This document shows, one piece after another, positions 5,740 through 8,271 of a stretch of DNA of 8,271 nt (position 1 is the first letter of the stretch; every line of letters begins with the position of its first letter). Made by a program: the position numbers and the translations under genes. Source of the DNA: an uncultured Pseudomonadota bacterium (GTDB lineage: Bacteria > Pseudomonadota > Gammaproteobacteria > Methylococcales > Methylomonadaceae); contig CAIUWU010000128.1 in NCBI GenBank assembly GCA_903902945.1, forward strand, positions 1 to 8,271, read 5' to 3'. Under the pieces are notes generated by a model. It saw only the letters and a list, made by a program, of their open reading frames with translations. It did no database searches and had not been told where the DNA came from.

Positions 5740-6082
5740 TTTAGATTTAAAGCTAAGGAGATCTTGATGAAAATTCGTCCGTTACATGACCGTATTGTCG
5801 TAAAACGCGTTGAAGAAGAAACCAAAACAGCAGGCGGTATCGTATTACCGGGCTCTGCTGCAGAAAAACCCAGCGAAGGTGAAGTTTTGGCGGTAGGCGC
5901 AGGCAAACCACTTGATAACGGTCAGGTACGCGCTTTGGAAGTCAAAGTGGGTGACCGCGTATTATTTGGTAAATATTCAGGTACCGAAGTGAAAGTCGAT
6001 GGCGAACAGCTGATTGTGATGCGTGAAGACGACATCATGGGTATCTTGGGTTAATCCCCTTTTCAAACTCATTTAGATTTAA
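5740..6082 (+). repeat. Eleven-base direct repeat in the groES and groEL leaders
   Basis: TTTAGATTTAA occurs at 5740-5750, 16 bases before the groES ATG, and at 6072-6082, 24 bases before the groEL ATG; only these two short copies are repeated, not the DNA between them. Both sit in AT-rich stretches just upstream of the ribosome binding sites. It may be an A/U-rich translation-enhancing element or chance. Confidence 0.4.
5767..6054 (+). CDS. groES: Co-chaperonin GroES (Hsp10)
   Basis: GroES forms the seven-membered lid on GroEL and drives the cytoplasmic folding cycle. The 95-residue product has the usual length and signatures: MKIRPLHDRIVVKR at the N-terminus, the mobile loop with GGIVLPGSA that docks on GroEL, GEVLAVGAG, VGDRVLFGKYSGTEVK, and the terminal REDDIMGIL. 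AAGGAG (5755-5760) lies 6 bases before the ATG at 5767; an in-frame TTG at 5764 is too close to that site. It is the first gene of the CIRCE-controlled operon, 52 bases ahead of groEL. Codon use is strongly biased, as expected for a highly expressed gene. Confidence 0.98.
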   Translation: MKIRPLHDRIVVKRVEEETKTAGGIVLPGSAAEKPSEGEVLAVGAGKPLDNGQVRALEVKVGDRVLFGKYSGTEVKVDGEQLIVMREDDIMGILG

Positions 6083-6106
6083 CTATAAAATTTTAGGAAA
6101 ACAAAA

Positions 6107-7747
6107 ATGGCAGCAAAAGACGTTAAATTTGGCGGCGATGCCCGTACTTTGATGGCGCAAGGCGTTAACATTTTGGCAAATGCGGTAAAAGTGACTTTGG
6201 GTCCTAAAGGCCGTAACGCAGTACTGGATAAAAGCTTTGGCGCACCCACCATTACCAAAGACGGTGTGTCAGTAGCGAAAGAAATTGAATTGAAAGACAA
6301 ATTCGAAAACATGGGCGCCCAAATGGTTAAAGAAGTGGCTGCCAAAACCTCTGATGTAGCCGGTGACGGCACCACCACTGCAACTGTACTGGCTCAGGCT
6401 ATCGTTAACGAAGGTCTGAAATCAGTTGCAGCAGGCATGAACCCAATGGATTTGAAACGCGGTATCGATCTGGCAGTTTCTGCTGCGGTTGCTGCGATTG
6501 AAAAAGCCGCAACACCTTGTGTAGACAGCAATGCGATCGCTCAGGTAGGTACTATCTCTGCCAACTCTGATAATTCGGTTGGCGAAATCATTGCCGAAGC
6601 TATGGAAAAAGTCGGTAAAGAAGGTGTCATCACCGTTGAAGAAGGCACCGGCCTGAACAACGAACTGGCAGTGGTTGAAGGCATGCAATTCGACCGCGGT
6701 TATTTGTCTCCCTACTTCATCAACAAACAAGAAAGCATGAGCGTCGAACTGGACGATCCTTTCGTGTTGTTGTATGACAAAAAAATCTCCAACATCCGTG
6801 AATTACTGCCTGTACTGGAAGGCGTTGCCAAATCCGGCCGTTCACTGCTGATCATCGCCGAAGATGTTGAAGGCGAAGCGCTGGCTACTCTGGTTGTCAA
6901 CAATATGCGCGGTATCGTCAAAGTCGCTGCTGTAAAAGCACCGGGTTTTGGTGATCGTCGTAAAGCCATGCTGGAAGACATTGCGATCCTGACTGGCGGT
7001 GTGGTGATTTCAGAAGAAGTCGGTTTGTCACTGGAAAAAGCGGATGTTACTCAGTTGGGTACAGCGAAACGCGTACAAATCAACAAAGAAAACACCACCA
7101 TCATCGATGGCGCTGGTGATGAAGAGCAAATCAAAGGTCGTGTGGCTCAAATCCGTGCCCAGGCTGAAGAAGCAAGCTCGGATTATGATCGTGAAAAACT
7201 GCAAGAGCGTCTGGCCAAACTGGCTGGCGGTGTAGCCGTTATTAAAGTCGGTGCCGCAACTGAAGTTGAAATGAAAGAGAAAAAAGCTCGCGTTGAAGAT
7301 GCATTGCACTCAACCCGTGCTGCGGTTGAAGAAGGCGTGGTTGCCGGTGGCGGTACTGCGCTGATTCGCGCCTTGTCTGCACTGGACGGTCTGGAAGGCA
7401 AAAACCATGACCAAACTGTCGGCGTCAACATTCTGCGTCGTGCGATGGAAGAGCCATTACGTCAAATCGTTACCAACGCTGGCGACGAAGCCTCTGTGGT
7501 GCTGAACGAAGTGAAAAAAGGCAGCGGCAACTTCGGTTACAACGCAGCCACCGGTGAATACGGCGACATGATCGCAATGGGTATTCTGGACCCTGCCAAA
7601 GTAACTCGTTCAGCGTTGCAAAACGCCGCATCGGTTGCCGGTCTGATGATTACCACCGAAGTGATGATTGCTGATGCACCGTCTGATAACAAAGGCCCTG
7701 CAATGCCAGATATGGGCGGCATGGGTGGTATGGGCGGCATGATGTAA
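6107..7747 (+). CDS. groEL: Chaperonin GroEL (Hsp60)
   Basis: GroEL is the double-ring ATP-dependent folding chamber of the cytoplasm. The 546 residues match the family length. The ATP site is intact: TLGPKGRNAVL (30-40), Asp 52, AGDGTTTATVLAQ (85-97) with Asp 87, the catalytic Asp 398 in RVEDALHSTRAAVEEG, and GGGTAL (414-419). The apical domain includes the peptide-binding region around RGYLSPYF (197-204). The C-terminus is the Gly-Gly-Met repeat tail (535-546) typical of group I GroEL. An AGGA (6095-6098) lies 8 bases before the ATG. It shares the promoter and CIRCE operator with groES and ends at a strong terminator. The presence of groES directly upstream and the complete ATP site mark this as a functional housekeeping copy. 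Other groEL copies elsewhere cannot be excluded. Confidence 0.99.
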   Translation: MAAKDVKFGGDARTLMAQGVNILANAVKVTLGPKGRNAVLDKSFGAPTITKDGVSVAKEIELKDKFENMGAQMVKEVAAKTSDVAGDGTTTATVLAQAIVNEGLKSVAAGMNPMDLKRGIDLAVSAAVAAIEKAATPCVDSNAIAQVGTISANSDNSVGEIIAEAMEKVGKEGVITVEEGTGLNNELAVVEGMQFDRGYLSPYFINKQESMSVELDDPFVLLYDKKISNIRELLPVLEGVAKSGRSLLIIAEDVEGEALATLVVNNMRGIVKVAAVKAPGFGDRRKAMLEDIAILTGGVVISEEVGLSLEKADVTQLGTAKRVQINKENTTIIDGAGDEEQIKGRVAQIRAQAEEASSDYDREKLQERLAKLAGGVAVIKVGAATEVEMKEKKARVEDALHSTRAAVEEGVVAGGGTALIRALSALDGLEGKNHDQTVGVNILRRAMEEPLRQIVTNAGDEASVVLNEVKKGSGNFGYNAATGEYGDMIAMGILDPAKVTRSALQNAASVAGLMITTEVMIADAPSDNKGPAMPDMGGMGGMGGMM

Positions 7748-7771
7748 TTCATCCGACTGATACAGCTAAAC

Positions 7772-7807
7772 AAAAGCCCCGCTACCGAAAGGCAGCGGGG
7801 CTTTTTT
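7772..7807 (+). terminator. Intrinsic terminator of groES-groEL, probably bidirectional
   Basis: A nine-base-pair GC-rich stem (7775-7783 with 7794-7802) is extended by CC/GG pairs after an A-C mismatch and closes on a GAAA tetraloop (7787-7790). Six T residues follow (7802-7807). Four A residues before the stem (7772-7775) give a shorter U tract on the minus strand, so it may also stop the FimV-like gene coming from the right. Confidence 0.93.
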
Positions 7808-7847
7808 ATGACTGTCTTAAATGATCTTGTGGTCGCGGATACAGCTT

Positions 7848-8271
7848 TTAAGCGTGACGGCTCTTTATTTCATCCAGTAAAGTTTGCGCCAGCGCCTGCT
7901 GCAGCGGATTGCCATCCAGCAAAACCTGCTCACAAATGGTTCTGGCCATTTCCAGATCATCCATATCCAAATAGGCTTTAGCCAGATCAATCTTGCTCTC
8001 CAGCTCATCATCAGCGGTCCACTCTGCATCACTGCTATCGAAACCCGAGGAAGCCGGCGGCGTATTTTTGCCGGGATCAAAATTAAAACCAAAATCATCG
8101 TCAGCATCAGCAGGCAATACCGACACTGATGCAGCCGTGGGCATGCTGACTGGTACGCTGACTGGCATGCTGGCCGATGGCTTGGCTAGCGTCTGAAGCG
8201 GCGGTTTGCTGCGCCACAGCTGCCAACCCAGCATCAAACTGATGGACGCCAGCAGTGTGCTGATTAGAGTC
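7848..8271 (-). CDS. fimV: FimV-like membrane protein, C-terminal part (runs off the window)
   Basis: The frame is open to the window edge, so the 140 visible residues are the 3' end of a longer gene. An ATG/TTG near 8232-8237 lies inside a hydrophobic segment and is not the true start. In order: a transmembrane helix (visible residues about 1-19, TLISTLLAS through GWQLW), a Pro/Ser/Val-rich linker (about 20-52), an acidic stretch with DADDDFGFNFD (55-65), and the FimV C-terminal domain (about 91-135) with KIDLAKAYLDMDD, EQVLLDGN and QTLLDEI. FimV is a polar inner-membrane hub for type IV pili and twitching motility, with a periplasmic LysM region and a cytoplasmic TPR-like end. Here the stretch between membrane and C-terminal domain is only about 70 residues, shorter than in Pseudomonas FimV, so it may be a shorter relative. 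Termination may use the shared hairpin at 7772-7807. Confidence 0.8.
   Translation of the reverse strand, partial: TLISTLLASISLMLGWQLWRSKPPLQTLAKPSASMPVSVPVSMPTAASVSVLPADADDDFGFNFDPGKNTPPASSGFDSSDAEWTADDELESKIDLAKAYLDMDDLEMARTICEQVLLDGNPLQQALAQTLLDEIKSRHA
8141..8176. repeat. Three imperfect 12-base tandem repeats in the FimV-like linker
   Basis: GCATGCTGACTG (8141-8152), GTACGCTGACTG (8153-8164) and GCATGCTGGCCG (8165-8176) follow head to tail. On the coding (minus) strand they give a repeating four-residue Ser-X-Pro-Val pattern in the linker after the membrane helix. The unit is in frame, so copy number changes would alter linker length only. Confidence 0.75.

Noticed and set aside
5764..5766. 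GroES starting at TTG 5764
   Set aside because: It is only 3 bases from the Shine-Dalgarno, and the ATG at 5767 gives the standard GroES N-terminus.
6079..7773. Several open frames on the minus strand across groEL
   Set aside because: They are shadows of the strongly biased groEL codons and have no ribosome binding sites or domains.
7884..8196. Plus-strand open frames opposite the FimV-like gene
   Set aside because: They lie antisense to a frame with clear FimV C-terminal similarity and have no support of their own.
1..8271. CRISPR array, insertion sequence, phage or toxin-antitoxin module
   Set aside because: No regularly spaced repeats, transposase, integrase or toxin-like gene pair is visible; the dense order is ordinary chromosomal.

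Overview
The window looks like chromosomal DNA of a gammaproteobacterium. It carries a FimV-type C-terminus, Proteobacteria-type QueA and GroEL, and short intergenic spacers, with no mobile element. The groESL operon has a perfect CIRCE operator, so HrcA control is expected; this fits several gammaproteobacterial lineages. A methanotroph of the Methylococcales is my impression only, since no marker gene for it is present.

Layout. Positions 1-311 hold no convincing protein gene. They contain an extended -10 promoter candidate (about 69-77), a series of inverted repeats that would fold into three hairpins, and a strong intrinsic terminator (257-288) ending 23 bases before queA. queA (312-1331, +) encodes the S-adenosylmethionine-dependent enzyme of queuosine synthesis. 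Converging on it is a minus-strand pair: a large P2-type cation-transporting ATPase (1827-4499) followed 19 bases later by a DUF1348/NTF2-like protein (1340-1807). Diverging from the ATPase is a 70-residue single-span membrane protein (4620-4832, +) of unknown function. It converges on a MoeB/ThiF-family adenylyltransferase (4877-5623, -), with a hairpin between the two stop codons. Diverging from that gene is groES-groEL (5767-7747, +), with a near-consensus sigma70 promoter, the CIRCE operator and a strong GNRA-loop terminator. The right edge holds the 3' end of a minus-strand gene for a FimV-like inner-membrane protein that runs out of the window.

The genes are mostly housekeeping: tRNA modification, ion transport, cofactor sulfur chemistry, protein folding and cell-pole organisation. 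They do not form one pathway. The parts least explained by known families are the structured RNA/leader before queA, the unusual ion-site residues of the ATPase, and the small membrane protein divergent from it. I see no CRISPR array, insertion sequence, tRNA, rRNA or phage module.
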